Assembly: GCA_030682575.1 (NCBI GenBank)
Contig: JAUXNX010000025.1
Location: 1-64,000, forward strand
Source of the DNA: Gammaproteobacteria bacterium
Lineage (GTDB): Bacteria; Pseudomonadota; Gammaproteobacteria; Pseudomonadales; Pseudohongiellaceae
Length of the DNA stretch: 64,000 nt
Reading direction: 5' to 3'
Each line of letters starts with the position of its first letter. The stretch's first letter is position 1. Positions 62,866 through 64,000 of this stretch are shown piece after piece. Below the pieces are notes generated by a model. The model searched no databases. It was not told where the DNA came from and was given only the letters and a program-made list of their open reading frames with translations. A program made the translations under genes and the position numbers.

Positions 62866-63954
62866 ATGACACGCGTATACAACTTCGGTGCTGGCCCCGC
62901 CATGTTGCCGACTGCAGTGATGGAAAAAGCCCGCGACGAGTTTCTCGACTTCAGGGGCATGGGCGCCGGACTCATCGAGATCAGCCACCGCTCCAAGGAA
63001 TTCGATGCCGTCATCGACAGAGCCGATGCCTTGTTCAAAGAGCTGTCGGGTCTGCCGGACAACTACAAGATTCTGTACGTCCACGGCGGTGCACAGATGC
63101 AGTTCTCTGCCATCCCTCTGAACCTGCTCGGTCTGAAACCTGCCCACAAGGCAGCTTACGTGGACTCCGGCAACTTTGCACAATTGGCCCGCAAGGAAGC
63201 GGCTCGCTTTGGCAACGTGATTGCCGCAGCCAGCAGCGAAGCGACCAACTTCGATCGCATCCCTGACTTCGATCCCAAGAAACTGGACACGGACACTTCC
63301 TACGTCCATATCACCAGCAACAACACCATTTTTGGCACTCGCTGGAACAAGTTTCCCGATACTGGCAGCATTCCACTGGTAGCCGACATGACTTCCGAGC
63401 TTTTGTCACGCAAGCTCGACTACAACCAGTTCGGCGTGATCTTCGCCGGTCTGCAGAAGAACCTTGGACCAGCCGGGCTGGCCACCGTGATCATCCGTGA
63501 AGACCTGCTCGGTCACGCGTTACCCTACACGCCGTCGCTGCTCGACTACTCCGTGTATGCGAAGAACCATTCCCTCTACAACACCAACAACACCTTCGCC
63601 ATCTACATGATGATGCTGGTGCTGGAGTGGCTGAAGGATCAGGGCGGTGTACCGGCGATCGAAGCGCTGAACGAGAAGAAAGCGAAACTGATCTATGATG
63701 CAATCGATGGCACTGACTTCTACATTGGCTCCGCGCACAAGGATTCCCGTTCCGTGATGAACGTAACCTTCAACATCGTCAACCCGGACCTCACCGACGC
63801 ATTTGTCAGTGAGGCCAACAAACAGGGGCTGTACGCGCTGAAGGGACACCGTCTGGTGGGCGGCATCCGTGCGTCCATCTACAACGCAATGCCGCTGGAA
63901 GGCTGCCAGAAGCTGGTGGACTTCATGAAAGACTTCGAGAAGCGTAACGGCTGA
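62866..63954 (+). CDS. serC: Phosphoserine aminotransferase
   Basis: Second step of serine synthesis and a step in pyridoxal phosphate synthesis. 362 residues, as in E. coli. YNFGAGPAMLPTAVMEKARDEF at the start, GGAQMQFSAIPLNLL, AGLQKNLGPAGLATVIIRE with PLP lysine and the end ALKGHRLVGGIRASIYNAMPLEGCQKLVDFM are diagnostic. AGGA precedes the ATG. A stem GTGCCA/TGGCAC lies in the gap after serA, so serC may have separate control. In many gammaproteobacteria serC lies with gyrA or pheA; here it pairs with serA. Confidence 0.97.
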   Translation: MTRVYNFGAGPAMLPTAVMEKARDEFLDFRGMGAGLIEISHRSKEFDAVIDRADALFKELSGLPDNYKILYVHGGAQMQFSAIPLNLLGLKPAHKAAYVDSGNFAQLARKEAARFGNVIAAASSEATNFDRIPDFDPKKLDTDTSYVHITSNNTIFGTRWNKFPDTGSIPLVADMTSELLSRKLDYNQFGVIFAGLQKNLGPAGLATVIIREDLLGHALPYTPSLLDYSVYAKNHSLYNTNNTFAIYMMMLVLEWLKDQGGVPAIEALNEKKAKLIYDAIDGTDFYIGSAHKDSRSVMNVTFNIVNPDLTDAFVSEANKQGLYALKGHRLVGGIRASIYNAMPLEGCQKLVDFMKDFEKRNG

Positions 63955-63960
63955 AGAAAC

Positions 63961-63983
63961 GGGAGCGGGCAGGGCTCGCTCCC
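63961..63983 (+). terminator. Possible terminator after serC
   Basis: GGGAGCG (63961-63967) and CGCTCCC (63977-63983) form a 7-bp GC-rich stem 6 bases after the serC stop. The following bases (ACACTTTCG) hold only a short T run, so it may be a weak or rho-assisted terminator. The window ends too soon to see more. Confidence 0.4.
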
Positions 63984-64000
63984 ACACTTTCGATTACAAT

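Noticed and set aside
1-64000. tRNA, rRNA, CRISPR arrays, insertion sequences and prophage genes
   Set aside because: I looked through all gaps and coding regions and saw no cloverleaf genes, regularly spaced repeats, transposases or phage proteins.

Overview
The window is an ordinary chromosomal stretch of a free-living gammaproteobacterium outside the Enterobacterales. Gene orders match those I recall from Pseudomonas: ilvIH / pssA / msrPQ; clpB-pgeF-rluD next to bamD, pilSR and thiO; miaB-phoH-like-ybeY-corC-lptE-holA; and proA-nadD-rsfS-rlmH-mrdA-rodA-rlpA-dacC-ybeD-lipB-lipA. Gene content (fatty-acid desaturase, long FadE, sodium symporter, small one-helix proteins) suggests a marine or aquatic relative of the Pseudomonadales/Cellvibrionales, but I cannot name the genus. 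I see no rRNA, tRNA, CRISPR array, insertion sequence or prophage. Base composition looks moderate in GC and even, with a more AT-rich patch near 39.2-40.7 kb.

Layout. 0.2-8.3 kb: methionine sulfoxide repair (msrPQ), phosphatidylserine synthase (pssA) and branched-chain amino acid synthesis (ilvY divergent from a class II ilvC; ilvIH convergent with ilvC across a bidirectional terminator). 8.3-14 kb: rluD-pgeF-clpB leftward, with a likely heat-shock promoter before clpB, and bamD rightward. 14-20.6 kb: gmhA and nadE, then the pilS-pilR pair and thiO. 20.8-25.5 kb: TauE-type permease, a PepSY/response regulator/sensor kinase trio, a YcfJ-like glycine-zipper protein and an unusual membrane-anchored cold-shock-domain protein. 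25.5-30.5 kb: slyX, a desaturase plus periplasmic thioredoxin-like protein, srkA, a type Ic aspartate aminotransferase and a DUF1820 protein. 30.7-36.4 kb: miaB-phoH-like-ybeY-corC-lptE-holA, without lnt or leuS. 36.4-47.7 kb: the accessory part of the window, with fadE, DUF4404, a GNAT-like protein, a divergent membrane class III nucleotide cyclase, a flavoprotein, a GST, a class V aminotransferase, an NSS symporter and an exported cyclophilin. 47.8-59.4 kb: the lipoate/cell-wall/ribosome-silencing/NAD/proline cluster, with a DUF523-DUF1722 fusion. 59.4-61.2 kb: a tight three-gene operon (MBL hydrolase, GIY-YIG, one-helix protein). 61.5-64 kb: serA-serC for serine synthesis.

Most of the window is housekeeping. 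The best candidates for undescribed biology are the GNAT-like protein and membrane cyclase flanking a 620-base gene-poor divergent region (39.4-42.0 kb), the membrane-tethered cold-shock protein (25.0 kb), and the MBL/GIY-YIG/one-helix operon (59.4-61.2 kb). All functions are inferred by reading translated sequence and from memory of families; no database search was run.
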